A stretch of DNA of 64,000 bases from Vibrio splendidus. Its GTDB lineage: Bacteria > Pseudomonadota > Gammaproteobacteria > Enterobacterales > Vibrionaceae. Position numbers and translations under genes: made by a program. The stretch lies in NCBI RefSeq assembly GCF_001557875.1, contig NZ_LNRF01000004.1, positions 186,001-250,000 on the forward strand, given 5' to 3'. Of this stretch, positions 48,062 to 57,428 are shown in pieces. Below the pieces are notes generated by a model. That model ran no database searches. It saw only the letters and a program-made list of their open reading frames with translations, and was not told the origin of the DNA. The stretch's first letter is position 1, and each line of letters opens with the position of its first letter.

Positions 48062-49147
48062 GTGTCAGAAAAAATTAAAATCAATTCCAGTCACTGGGTG
48101 ATCATCATTGCCTTACTTGCGGCTGCTTATGCTTGTTACCTGCTTATCGAGCCGTACGTTAATTCAATTGTAATGGCTTTCATCATTTCACTGTTGATGT
48201 TCCCGATCCACGAGTGGCTTGAAAAGAAGATTCCGAATAAAGAAAACATCGTCTCTCTGCTGTCTTGTGTCATCCTGACTTTCATTATTGTGATTCCTTT
48301 ATTAGCAGTGTTCGCAGCGATTGTGCAGCAAGGTTCTCTGTTCTCTCAGAACACTTACCAATGGGTGACACACGGCGGTATTCAGACTCTGTTTGAGCAC
48401 CCTATCGTTGTTAAAGCACTGTCGTTCGTAAATAACTACCTGCCTTTTGATAACATTGAACCTAAAGCCATCGCACAGAAAGTTGGCGAATTCGCGACAA
48501 GTTTTGGTTCTAAGCTGGTTGGGATCAGTGCGAAAATCTTAGGTGATGCGACTAATTTCTTGATGGATTTCTTCTTGATGCTGTTCGTTTTGTTCTTCTT
48601 ATTAAGAGATCACGACAAAATCATTAGTGTGGTGCGTCATATTCTTCCGCTATCTCGTAGCCAAGAAGACAAGCTTCTAACAGAGATAGAGCAAGTATCT
48701 AAATCAGCAGTAATGGGCTCATTCTTAACGGCCATCGCGCAAGGCTTTGCGGGTGGTTTAGGTATGTGGATTGCTGGTTTCCCTGGGTTGTTCTGGGGAA
48801 CCATGATGGGCTTTGCCTCTTTCATCCCAGTTGTGGGAACCGCTCTCATCTGGATCCCTGCTGCGACATACTTGTTCCTAACAGGCGATACCACTTGGGC
48901 GATTTTCCTAACGGTTTACTGTGTAGCAATTGTTGGTTCAATTGATAACCTGCTACGTCCGTTGTTGATGCAAGGCAGTGCAGGCATGAATACCCTAATG
49001 ATCTTCTTCTCACTGTTAGGTGGTATTCAACTGTTTGGCCTAATTGGTCTTATCTATGGCCCACTAATCTTTGCAATTACCATTGTCCTATTCAACATCT
49101 ACGATGAAGAGTTTAAAGACTTTTTAAACCAGCAAGACAAGAGTTAA
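48062..49147 (+). CDS. AI-2E/PerM family membrane protein
   Basis: A polytopic inner-membrane protein of 361 residues, about 7-8 helices, in the family that includes TqsA, YdiK and PerM. The C-terminal half has the family block GLGMWIAGFPGLFWGTMMGFASFIPVVG (about residues 237-264) and LLRPLLMQGSAGMNTLMIFFSLLGG. The start is GTG (SEKIKINSS follows). Its substrate is unknown; Na+/H+ antiport and signal export have been reported for relatives. It ends at a terminator before rsmC. Confidence 0.88.
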   Translation: MSEKIKINSSHWVIIIALLAAAYACYLLIEPYVNSIVMAFIISLLMFPIHEWLEKKIPNKENIVSLLSCVILTFIIVIPLLAVFAAIVQQGSLFSQNTYQWVTHGGIQTLFEHPIVVKALSFVNNYLPFDNIEPKAIAQKVGEFATSFGSKLVGISAKILGDATNFLMDFFLMLFVLFFLLRDHDKIISVVRHILPLSRSQEDKLLTEIEQVSKSAVMGSFLTAIAQGFAGGLGMWIAGFPGLFWGTMMGFASFIPVVGTALIWIPAATYLFLTGDTTWAIFLTVYCVAIVGSIDNLLRPLLMQGSAGMNTLMIFFSLLGGIQLFGLIGLIYGPLIFAITIVLFNIYDEEFKDFLNQQDKS

Positions 49148-49199
49148 TCAACGGCTCAGCAACTTGGTTGCCGAACGAGTATTAAACACTTCAAGCTTT

Positions 49200-49233
49200 G
49201 GGCGGATTATGCGAAAATCCGCCCTCATTTTTT
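49200..49233 (+). terminator. Rho-independent terminator between the PerM-type gene and rsmC
   Basis: GGGCGGATT-ATGCGAA-AATCCGCCC is a perfect 9-bp stem with a 7-base loop, followed by a T-rich stretch. It lies only 25 bp before the rsmC start, so rsmC may depend partly on read-through. Confidence 0.85.
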
Positions 49234-49257
49234 GCTAACGATTCAACAGAGTATCCT

Positions 49258-50280
49258 ATGTCAGCTTATATTGCCCCAAGCCAGATTGCTCAACGCCAAC
49301 TCGCCTACTTTGAAGGCAAACATGTTTTAGTTGCAGGTGAGGCAGAAGACTTGTTCCCTGTTGAGTTAGCGAAACATTGTGAATCTGTCTCTGTATTTAC
49401 GTCTAATTACAGCTACTACCGTCAATTGGAAGGCTGTAACACCATCCAACGTTTTTACGGTGCTGAGTTTACTGAAGAGACCAAAGCAGACTTAGTGATG
49501 CTGTATTGGCCAAAGGCCAAGGCAGAAGCAGAATTTTTGTTAGCGATGTTATTTGCCAAGCTAGGCAAAGATACCGAAATCGTCGTGGTTGGTGAGAACC
49601 GCTCAGGCGTGAAAAGCATCGAGAAGATGTTTGCTCCTTATGGCAAAGTCGTTAAATACGATTCAGCACGTCGCTGCTCTTTCTACTGGGGTCAATGCTT
49701 CGAGCAACCACAAGCGTTCAACCTACAAGACTGGTTTAAGACCTACACGGTTAACATTGATGAACAACCTCTGACGGTAAAAAGCCTTCCTGGCGTCTTC
49801 AGTCACGGTCAATTCGATGTCGGCAGCCAACTTCTGCTTGATACTCTGCCAAAACTAAAAGGCAAAGTACTGGACTTTGGTTGTGGTGCAGGCGTATTAG
49901 GCGCGGTAATGGCATCTCGTAACCCTGATATCGAACTAGAAATGTGCGACATCAGTGCATTTGCCGTGGCATCCAGCCAAGCAACGCTAGAAGCGAACGG
50001 TTTAACGGGTAAAGTCTTCGCTTCAGATGTCTATTCTGATACTGCAGAAGATTACCAGTTCATCATCAGTAATCCACCATTCCACTCAGGTTTGGATACT
50101 AGCTACAGTGCGACTGAGACCTTACTTGCTCAGGCTCCTAAGCATTTGAAACGTTCCGGTGAGATGATTATTGTTGCGAACAGTTTCTTAAAATACATTC
50201 CAATTATTGAACAAGCGTTTGGAAAATGCGCGACTCTAAATAAGACCACTAAATTCGCGATTTATCACGCAAACAAATAG
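49258..50280 (+). CDS. rsmC: 16S rRNA m2G1207 methyltransferase RsmC
   Basis: Methylates G1207 of 16S rRNA in the assembled 30S subunit. The 340 residues have a degenerate N-terminal methyltransferase-like half and an active C-terminal half with the SAM motif [13 protein letters not shown] and the catalytic NPPFHSG. The ATG at 49258 (MSAYIAPSQ) is used; the 20-codon longer frame runs back through the terminator hairpin and is not credible. Confidence 0.95.
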   Translation: MSAYIAPSQIAQRQLAYFEGKHVLVAGEAEDLFPVELAKHCESVSVFTSNYSYYRQLEGCNTIQRFYGAEFTEETKADLVMLYWPKAKAEAEFLLAMLFAKLGKDTEIVVVGENRSGVKSIEKMFAPYGKVVKYDSARRCSFYWGQCFEQPQAFNLQDWFKTYTVNIDEQPLTVKSLPGVFSHGQFDVGSQLLLDTLPKLKGKVLDFGCGAGVLGAVMASRNPDIELEMCDISAFAVASSQATLEANGLTGKVFASDVYSDTAEDYQFIISNPPFHSGLDTSYSATETLLAQAPKHLKRSGEMIIVANSFLKYIPIIEQAFGKCATLNKTTKFAIYHANK

Positions 50281-50290
50281 CCTACCTAGC

Positions 50291-50317
50291 ACAGCGCAGG
50301 GTCATTATCTGCGCTGT
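50291..50317 (+). terminator. Terminator-like hairpin after rsmC
   Basis: ACAGCGCAG and CTGCGCTGT form a perfect 9-bp stem with a 9-base loop. The T-rich part comes only about 10 bases later, so termination strength is doubtful. Confidence 0.55.
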
Positions 50318-50496
50318 CTGTTCATATTTTTGTCAAAACTCTATAAAAATGAGCTTTTGCACACGCTTTAAATACCACTTACTTGTCAAAGTAAAAAAAC
50401 TCGTTAATTTCGTTAAATTGGAACCCGTTAATTCTATTCTCTGTACTTGTTTTCGCCCCTTTTAGCAGTACATCAAAGGAAAGTAGTACCCAATTT

Positions 50497-53400
50497 ATGT
50501 TTAGATTCTATCGTAAGCAGAAGTTTAAGCGCCTTCAAAATACCCTAATGCTGGCATTTCTTGTCCTCAGTATTACCCCAGTGACACTTATCGCGATATT
50601 TTTCCTCCAATCGCACAGTCAGGATCTCCAGGAACAAAGCACCTCACACCTTGTTTCGGTTCGTGATACTAAGCAACAGCAAATTGTCGATTACCTACAA
50701 GCCCAAGAATCCCAAGTTATGGGCTTTGTTCGCTCAGAATTGGCCAATGCCAGTGGCGGGCGATTTTATGGTTTGATCAATGCTTTCCAACGATTGGGGT
50801 TAGATATTGACGAGGCACGCAGTAATGCGCAACAACGCTACATTCAGGGATCTGGCGATCAAATCAAAACGTCGATTCTTCCAGAGTCCAGTAGTTTTAT
50901 TGGCAGCGAGCGTTATCGCCTACTTCACAAGCGCTACCATAATGCTTACCTAGAGCTGCTTAAACGCTCTGATTTTGACGATATTCTCTTGGTTGATATC
51001 AACGGTAACGTCGCTTATTCCGTCTTTAAAAATGATGATTACGGCACCAATCTGCTGACAGGAAAATACAAGGACTCCAACCTAGGTATTACCTTTCAAC
51101 GACTAGCGAAAGACGTAACCGACCGACGAAAATCTAACGAAGATTACACGCCGGTTATCGTTTCTGACTTTAAAGACGAGAACGGCAAGCAGACCGCATG
51201 GCTAGGCGCACCTATCGTTCAACAGGGCTACCTACACAGTTACGCGATGTTTAGATTGCCAATCAACGGCATTACTAAGCTGATTGCGGATCTCAACAAG
51301 AGTTCGAATATTCAAACACTGCTTGTGGGTGATGATCACCTGCCGCGTAGCCTTGCTCATTCACAAGAATCTATCAACTTAAGCTTAGATGTTGTCGATA
51401 AAGCATTGGCTGGCGAAACAGCGGTTGGCACCTTCGACAACACCCTGAATCAAGCGATCATCGCAGCCTATACACCAATTGAACTCAAGTACGCGACTTG
51501 GGCTCTTGTTGTCGAGCTTCCGGAGAAAGAGGCATTTGCCCGTATTCATCAGTTAGAAAAGATCTTCGTGATAGTGATGTTAACCGCGATCATTCTGGTT
51601 GTTGTCGCATCGCACTATCTGTCTAACTTCATCACCTCACCGCTACTTAAACTGACGTGGGCAGCCGAGAAAGTTTCTGCGGGTGATCTTGATGAGACGA
51701 TGATCAATACCGAACGTAAAGATGAAATCGGTCGTTTGGCGGTAAGCTTTGAACGAATGCAGCGCTCCATTCGTGAAAAGATGCTGCTTATCAAAAGCCA
51801 AAATGATGAGCTTGAAGACAACCTCAAGACCATTAAAAAGCAAAACGAAGATTTGCAGCTGGCTAACAAACTCAAAGATGAGTTCTTAGCAACCACCTCT
51901 CACGAATTGAGAACACCACTGCATGGCATGGTTGGTATTGCTGAAGCGTTGATATCTGGAGCGAATGGTCCTATTCCTGCTAATCAGAAGTATCAGTTGG
52001 ATATCATCATCAACAGTGGTCAGAGATTGGCGACCTTGGTTGATGATCTGCTTGATTATCACAAGATGCGCTATGGCAGCTTGGACATTAAGAAGTCAGC
52101 CGTTGATTTGTCTGCAGCCACCAGCTTGGTCCTAGAGTTGTCTCATCACCTGTTGGGTAATAAGCCAATCCGTATTATTAACCAAGTGCCAAGTGATTTA
52201 GGGCTGGTTTCATCGGATCCTCAACGACTTGAGCAAGTGATGTATAACTTGGTCGGCAATGCCATCAAGTACACCTCAGAAGGTAAAATTGTTATCTCTG
52301 CCAGCGTTATCGACGACAACATTCGTGTACAAGTTGTCGATACTGGCCAAGGTATTCCAGCCGAGTATCTTGAACACATCTTTGAGCCATTAATTCAAGC
52401 AGGACAAGATGCGAGTAACTACCGCCAAGGTGCTGGGCTTGGATTATCGATCAGTCGTCAGTTAATTGAGTTAATGGGCGGTTCGCTGTACGTAAGTAGC
52501 CAGCCAATGCTTGGCACTACGTTTAGCTTTACCCTGCCCCTAGCTACTCAAGATGAGCTGGACAGTTACAACGAATCAGGTCACTACTCGCACTTCCAAG
52601 CACCTGATTTAATTGATAACAGCCAACAAGAAAACAGTGTTATCAGTGAAAACCCAGATGGTCCGTTACTGGTTATCGCCGATGATGAGCCGGTTAACCT
52701 GCGAGTATTAGACAGCTTCTTGAAGTTAGAAGGCTATCGAGTACGTACCGCATGTGACGGTCCTGAAACCATTGAACTGATTGAGAAAGAGAAGCCAGAG
52801 CTGCTTCTGCTCGATATAATGATGCCAGGTATGAGCGGCTATCAGGTTTGTGAAGCACTGCGTAAGCAATACGATCATGCTCAATTGCCAATCATCATGC
52901 TAACAGCACTCAACCAAGCAGAAGACCGTGTCCGAGGTTTCGAAGCGGGTGCCAATGACTACTTGTCTAAACCGTTCAACAAACAAGAACTGGCGGCTCG
53001 AATAACAGCGCATCTATCAGCAAGTAAAGCCGAACAGAGACGCCTTGAAAACGACCAACTGCAACTCGAGCTCAAACATAGAGCGATGGTTGAGGCTAAC
53101 CTGTTGGAAACTCAAGGACGGTTACTAGAACAGTTAGAGTCGGCACCTGAGGCTATCATCTGTATTCGTGATGACCAACGTATTCGCTTTGCTAACGAAG
53201 CCGCAGCGAAGCTATTCAGACGCGGACAAGAACAACTTAAACGCTCAATGGCTGACGAGATCATCGCACCTAAATACCTTAAGGTGGAACAAGCACACTA
53301 CTGCGGTGACATTGATATCTATATAGATGACACACGTCAGCGCATACCAAGTGACATCCTTAAGCTACCTGAAGGCTCAGGGCTCGACACCATGTATATC

Positions 53401-53886
53401 TTTAATGTAGGCGGTGGGGTTAACTCAAACCGAATCAATAACCTTGAGACTGCAGTTGAGGCTCTTTCAAGTTATGCCTTTGAAGGCGACAAAGATAAGC
53501 TACAGCAGCTTAAGGAGCTTGGTGGTGAATTTACTCGCCTTGCTGACAAGGCAACTGGTGAAGGTAAAAACAAACAAGAGTTGATGCGTGAGGTACTGGT
53601 AGATGCCATGACCAATGCCATCCTTTACTGGGAATCGGTTACTGGTGAAACCAAGTTTGCTTTCGCAGAGAAGAGTGGCTTGTGGCGTGTCTACTTAGAC
53701 CGCAGTACCCTTCAGACTCGAACGCTAGACAAATACCTGCGTGTAGAAACCCTACCGAAAACACCTCGCTGGCGAACGGTACTGAGCTCAATCGAATTCA
53801 TACTGGAACACTGTAAAGAACAGACACCAGAGAGAACGCATATTGAGATGCTAAGGGATAAACTACAGAAACTACTGACCAGTTAA
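50497..53886 (+). CDS. chiS: Hybrid sensor kinase ChiS, regulator of chitin utilisation
   Basis: An inner-membrane hybrid histidine kinase of 1129 residues. Two membrane helices (about 17-37 and 353-373) flank a large periplasmic domain. HAMP and a coiled coil follow, then HisKA with the phosphorylatable His469 (SHELRTPLHG), the ATPase domain (GNAIKYTSEG, GAGLGLSISRQL), a receiver with Asp773 (LLDIMMPGM), a PAS-like part (~880-930) and a C-terminal domain. V. cholerae ChiS is known to be restrained by the chitin-oligosaccharide-binding protein and to bind the chb promoter directly through its C-terminal domain. The position beside the chb genes supports the name. Confidence 0.94.
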   Translation: MFRFYRKQKFKRLQNTLMLAFLVLSITPVTLIAIFFLQSHSQDLQEQSTSHLVSVRDTKQQQIVDYLQAQESQVMGFVRSELANASGGRFYGLINAFQRLGLDIDEARSNAQQRYIQGSGDQIKTSILPESSSFIGSERYRLLHKRYHNAYLELLKRSDFDDILLVDINGNVAYSVFKNDDYGTNLLTGKYKDSNLGITFQRLAKDVTDRRKSNEDYTPVIVSDFKDENGKQTAWLGAPIVQQGYLHSYAMFRLPINGITKLIADLNKSSNIQTLLVGDDHLPRSLAHSQESINLSLDVVDKALAGETAVGTFDNTLNQAIIAAYTPIELKYATWALVVELPEKEAFARIHQLEKIFVIVMLTAIILVVVASHYLSNFITSPLLKLTWAAEKVSAGDLDETMINTERKDEIGRLAVSFERMQRSIREKMLLIKSQNDELEDNLKTIKKQNEDLQLANKLKDEFLATTSHELRTPLHGMVGIAEALISGANGPIPANQKYQLDIIINSGQRLATLVDDLLDYHKMRYGSLDIKKSAVDLSAATSLVLELSHHLLGNKPIRIINQVPSDLGLVSSDPQRLEQVMYNLVGNAIKYTSEGKIVISASVIDDNIRVQVVDTGQGIPAEYLEHIFEPLIQAGQDASNYRQGAGLGLSISRQLIELMGGSLYVSSQPMLGTTFSFTLPLATQDELDSYNESGHYSHFQAPDLIDNSQQENSVISENPDGPLLVIADDEPVNLRVLDSFLKLEGYRVRTACDGPETIELIEKEKPELLLLDIMMPGMSGYQVCEALRKQYDHAQLPIIMLTALNQAEDRVRGFEAGANDYLSKPFNKQELAARITAHLSASKAEQRRLENDQLQLELKHRAMVEANLLETQGRLLEQLESAPEAIICIRDDQRIRFANEAAAKLFRRGQEQLKRSMADEIIAPKYLKVEQAHYCGDIDIYIDDTRQRIPSDILKLPEGSGLDTMYIFNVGGGVNSNRINNLETAVEALSSYAFEGDKDKLQQLKELGGEFTRLADKATGEGKNKQELMREVLVDAMTNAILYWESVTGETKFAFAEKSGLWRVYLDRSTLQTRTLDKYLRVETLPKTPRWRTVLSSIEFILEHCKEQTPERTHIEMLRDKLQKLLTS

Positions 53887-53908
53887 ACCTTAACCGATAC
53901 CTCCTTAT

Positions 53909-53934
53909 TAGCCCACCTAGCGTGGGCTTTTTTG
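53909..53934 (+). terminator. Rho-independent terminator after chiS
   Basis: AGCCCAC-CTAGC-GTGGGCT is a 7-bp stem followed by TTTTTT. It lies 23 bp beyond the chiS stop and isolates chiS from the chitobiose operon. Confidence 0.9.
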
Positions 53935-54276
53935 TGGATATCATTCGTGTAATCAAAACACAAGAATGTCCATTCAAATACACTTCTTTCACGGTGTTAA
54001 ACAAGCAAAATGACACGTTACTCAAGCTTAAACAATCACCTGCTCAATCGCTATTTAGAAGCTTATTCTTGGCTGAATTTCACAGTTCTCCGACTCTTTG
54101 TTGCAGTTTGAGAAGCGAGTCACAACAGAACGGCAGATTTAATTTTCTAGGGAAATTTAACGTAAAACCGGCAAGTGACCGAGATCTACAATTACACCAC
54201 CACACCTTAAAACCTTATAGTAAAAGGACTAACTAGTAAGTAAGCACTAACATTATAACATCATCGCAAAATCAAA

Positions 54277-54292
54277 TGCGAGTCACATCACC
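54277..54292. promoter_or_regulatory. Candidate CRP site in the chb control region
   Basis: TGCGA-GTCACA-TCACC matches 8 of 10 positions of the CRP half-sites with the correct 6-bp spacer. It lies about 300 bp before the binding-protein gene. The 10-mer GCGAGTCACA inside it also occurs at 54115-54124. Confidence 0.45.
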
Positions 54293-54326
54293 TTAACAAT
54301 TGCGCATAAAAAACCACCAAACCACC

Positions 54327-54376
54327 CGTTTTTGACGTTAATGACGTGGAGTTAAGTGTTTTTAACGTTTTTGACG
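54327..54376 (+). promoter_or_regulatory. Direct repeats in the chb promoter region, candidate ChiS sites
   Basis: CGTTTTTGACG occurs exactly twice (54327-54337 and 54366-54376), 39 bp apart. Between them lie TGACGT and the inverted repeat GTTAA-N6-TTAAC. In V. cholerae ChiS and SlmA bind upstream of this operon; whether these repeats are ChiS sites is inference from position. Confidence 0.45.
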
Positions 54377-54425
54377 GGAAACGAGTTTGATTAATTCATC
54401 GATAAGGTGTTTTCTTACTCCTGCC

Positions 54426-54501
54426 AAAGGCCTACAGGCCACTCTTACCACTTCTCAGAATCAACGATGAATCTGGAGCAACGAAGAAGAGGTAGGCCTT
54501 T
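54426..54501 (+). promoter_or_regulatory. Long-range hairpin in the probable 5' leader of the chb operon
   Basis: AAAGGCCTAC (54426-54435) and GTAGGCCTTT (54492-54501) are perfect complements 56 bp apart. A second small hairpin, GGCC-TACA-GGCC, overlaps the first arm, so two folds exclude each other. It lies about 90 bp before the first start codon. Confidence 0.45.
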
Positions 54502-54587
54502 AACCAGAGTGTGTATCTACTAAACAATTTAGCGACAGATAACATTCAATCCATTAGTGAAATGAAAGCAAATAGTAAGGAACAGCT

Positions 54588-56270
54588 ATGCTTGCCAATA
54601 TAAAAAAAACAGCAATAGCAACAGCAATTATTGCAACTGCTACAACAGGTTTTGCATCAGTAGCAACAGCTGCAGAACGCAGTGAACTGACCGTTCACCC
54701 GAAAGAGTACACTACATTCGTACGTAACTTTAACCCGTACCTTGGTGCTACTAACCTACATACTACAACTGACTTCATGTATGAGCCGCTAGTAGTATTT
54801 AACGAAATGCACGGTAACACTCCTGTGTTCCGTCTAGCTGAAAACTTCAAGATGTCAGATGATCTGATGAGCGTTGTTTTCGACATTCGTAAGGGTGTTA
54901 AATGGTCTGACGGAGAAACTTTCTCTGCTGATGATGTTGTTTTTTCTTTCAACCTTGTAAAAGAGAAGCCAGAGCTTGACCAATCTGGTATCAACTCTTG
55001 GGTAACTTCTGTAGAAAAACTGAACGACAACCAAGTTAAGTTCACTCTAACAGAAGCAAACTCAAACGTACCTTACGAGATTGCTAAAGTACCTGTAGTA
55101 CCTAAGCACATCTGGAAAGACGTTAAAGATCCATCAACGTTTACCAATGAGAACCCGGTAGGTTCTGGTCCATTTACAGAAATCGATACGTTTACAGCGC
55201 AACTATACATCCAGTGTGCAAACCCGAACTACTGGGATGCAGATAACCTAGATGTTGACTGTCTACGTGTTCCACAAATTGCGAACAACGACCAATTCCT
55301 AGGTAAAGTTGTAAACAGTGAAATGGACTGGACATCTTCTTTCGTTCCAGATATCGATCGTACATACGCAGCAGCTAGCCCTAAACACCACTACTGGTAC
55401 CCGCCAGCAGGTACACAGGCATTCATCGTTAACTTCAAGCACCCTGATGCTGCGAAGCATGAAGCATTGAGCAACGTTGACTTCCGTCGTGCTTTCTCTA
55501 TGGCTCTTGACCGTCAAACTATCATCGACATCGCATTCTACGGTGGCGGTACTGTGAACGATTTCGCATCGGGTCTTGGCTACGCGTTTGAAGCTTGGTC
55601 TGATGAAAAAACTCACGACAAGTACAAAGGCTTCAACACATACAACGCTGAAGGCGCGAAGAAGCTTCTTGCTGACGCTGGCTTCAAAGATGTAAACAAA
55701 GATGGTTTTGTTGACACTCCATCAGGTAAGTCTTTCGAACTAATGATTCAATCGCCAAACGGCTGGACTGACTTCAACAACACAGTTCAACTAGCGGTAG
55801 AACAGCTGAACGAAATCGGTATTAAAGCGAAAGCTCGTACACCTGATTTCTCTGTTTACAATCAAGCAATGCTTGAAGGTACATACGACGTAGCATACAC
55901 AAACTACTTCCACGGTGCGGATCCATACACGTACTGGAACAGTGCTTACAACTCATCACTACAATCTGGTGATGGTATGCCTCGTTTCGCTATGCACTTC
56001 TACAAAAACGACAAGCTAGATGGTCTTCTAAACAGCTTCTACAAAACAGCTGATAAGAACGAGCAGCTAGACATTGCACACGGTATTCAGCAAATCATCG
56101 CTGCAGACCAAGTGACAATCCCTGTGATGTCTGGTGCTTACATGTACCAATACAACACAACTCGCTTCACTGGTTGGTGGAACGAAGAAAATCCAAAAGG
56201 CCGTCCAAACATTTGGGCTGGTATTCCAGAGCGTCTACTTCATGTACTGGACCTAAAACCAGTTAAATAA
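54588..56270 (+). CDS. Chitin oligosaccharide-binding protein (CBP)
   Basis: A periplasmic SBP family 5 protein of 560 residues. The signal peptide (about residues 1-28, ending in TAA) precedes the mature chain. The family core is visible: FRLAENFKMSDDLMSVVFDIRKGVKWSDGE (near residue 83) and the middle segment FRRAFSMALDRQTIID. In V. cholerae the counterpart binds (GlcNAc)n for the ABC transporter and also keeps ChiS inactive until ligand is bound. It is the first gene of the operon. Two hairpins after it probably raise its expression over the membrane genes. Confidence 0.93.
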   Translation: MLANIKKTAIATAIIATATTGFASVATAAERSELTVHPKEYTTFVRNFNPYLGATNLHTTTDFMYEPLVVFNEMHGNTPVFRLAENFKMSDDLMSVVFDIRKGVKWSDGETFSADDVVFSFNLVKEKPELDQSGINSWVTSVEKLNDNQVKFTLTEANSNVPYEIAKVPVVPKHIWKDVKDPSTFTNENPVGSGPFTEIDTFTAQLYIQCANPNYWDADNLDVDCLRVPQIANNDQFLGKVVNSEMDWTSSFVPDIDRTYAAASPKHHYWYPPAGTQAFIVNFKHPDAAKHEALSNVDFRRAFSMALDRQTIIDIAFYGGGTVNDFASGLGYAFEAWSDEKTHDKYKGFNTYNAEGAKKLLADAGFKDVNKDGFVDTPSGKSFELMIQSPNGWTDFNNTVQLAVEQLNEIGIKAKARTPDFSVYNQAMLEGTYDVAYTNYFHGADPYTYWNSAYNSSLQSGDGMPRFAMHFYKNDKLDGLLNSFYKTADKNEQLDIAHGIQQIIAADQVTIPVMSGAYMYQYNTTRFTGWWNEENPKGRPNIWAGIPERLLHVLDLKPVK

Positions 56271-56287
56271 GTAATCGTTCAATCCTT

Positions 56288-56309
56288 GCGGCGTAACCTC
56301 TTACGCCGC
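56288..56309 (+). other. Intercistronic hairpin after the binding-protein gene
   Basis: GCGGCGTAA-CCTC-TTACGCCGC is a perfect 9-bp stem with a 4-base loop, 17 bp past the stop. It lacks a T run, which fits an mRNA 3'-end stabiliser. Confidence 0.65.
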
Positions 56310-56313
56310 TTAT

Positions 56314-56367
56314 AAAAATCCCCACACTCTCAATTGAAAGTATGGCGCTAGTCGTCAGGGGATTTTT
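56314..56367 (+). terminator. Partial terminator inside the chb operon
   Basis: AAAAATCCCC and GGGGATTTTT pair perfectly over 10 bp around a 34-base loop, ending in T5. It probably lets only part of the transcripts continue into the permease genes. Confidence 0.65.
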
Positions 56368-56439
56368 CGTTCCAAATTTCGCTAGGAGCGACCTGAATCC
56401 AGAAACAGGGAAACAATCTGGGTGAGTAAGGTGTGAGTT

Positions 56440-57426
56440 ATGGGTTATTTTTTAAGACGTTTGTCATTTTATTTTGTCGCGCTATTAGTTGCTGCGACGT
56501 TAAACTTTATTATTCCAAGAGCAATGCCTGGTGACCCCGTTACCATGATGTTTGCGAACGCTTCTGTACAAGTTACTCCAGAGCGTATTGCTGCAATGAA
56601 AGAACTATTAGGCTTCGTTGATGGCGGTCTACTGGTTCAATACGTAGCGTACATGAAGAACATTCTTAGCTGGGAACTTGGTACATCAATTCAATTCTAC
56701 CCACTTTCTGTAAACACACTGTTGGGTGGAGCATTCGGTTGGTCGCTTTTCTTAGCCGGCACCGCAGTTATTCTTTCTTTCTCGATTGGTTCAATCCTAG
56801 GTATTTTCGCAGCGTGGAAACGCGGCAGTAAGTACGATGCCTTTGTAACTCCAGGGATGCTGATTCTACAAGCCGTTCCTCAAGTTGTTATCGCAATGAT
56901 TGCACTATTTACCTTTGCAATTGGCTTGAAGTGGTTCCCAACAGGTTATGCCTACACCGCAGGTACTATGCCTGACTGGACAAGCTGGGCATTCATTAAA
57001 GATGTCGCTTACCACGCCTTCTTACCACTGTTCTGTGCTTCTGTTGTTCAAATTGGTGGCTTCCTAGTAAACATGCGTAACAACATGATCAACCTACTAG
57101 CCGAAGACTACATCACCATGGCAAAAGGCAAAGGCCTGAGCGAAAACCGAGTGGTATTCAACTACGCAGCTCGTAACGCGATGCTACCTAGTGTGACAGC
57201 CCTTTCAATGTCGCTAGGTATGGCAATCGGTGGTCAGTTAATTATCGAAATCATCTTTAACTACCCAGGTCTTGGCAGCGTACTTTTCAACGCAATTAAC
57301 GCTCGTGACTACCAAGTACTGCAAGGTCAGCTGCTTATCATGACGCTATTCATGCTGTTCTTTAACCTAGTTGCAGACATGCTTTACGTTGTTCTTGACC
57401 CTCGTCTTCGTAAGGGTGGTAAATAA
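56440..57426 (+). CDS. Chitobiose ABC transporter permease 1
   Basis: An inner-membrane permease of 328 residues, DppB/OppB type. It has about six helices and the N-terminal RRLSFYFVALLVAATLNFIIPRAMPGDP. The binding-protein-dependent motif EDYITMAKGKGLSENRVVFNY contacts the ATPases (about residues 226-246). It is followed by the second permease after 2 bp. Confidence 0.93.
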   Translation: MGYFLRRLSFYFVALLVAATLNFIIPRAMPGDPVTMMFANASVQVTPERIAAMKELLGFVDGGLLVQYVAYMKNILSWELGTSIQFYPLSVNTLLGGAFGWSLFLAGTAVILSFSIGSILGIFAAWKRGSKYDAFVTPGMLILQAVPQVVIAMIALFTFAIGLKWFPTGYAYTAGTMPDWTSWAFIKDVAYHAFLPLFCASVVQIGGFLVNMRNNMINLLAEDYITMAKGKGLSENRVVFNYAARNAMLPSVTALSMSLGMAIGGQLIIEIIFNYPGLGSVLFNAINARDYQVLQGQLLIMTLFMLFFNLVADMLYVVLDPRLRKGGK

Positions 57427-57428
57427 TC

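Noticed and set aside
53922..54236. 104-codon plus-strand ORF in the chiS-chb gap
   Set aside because: It starts inside the chiS terminator T run, has no clear ribosome site and low-complexity composition, and lies in a control region. It is probably chance.
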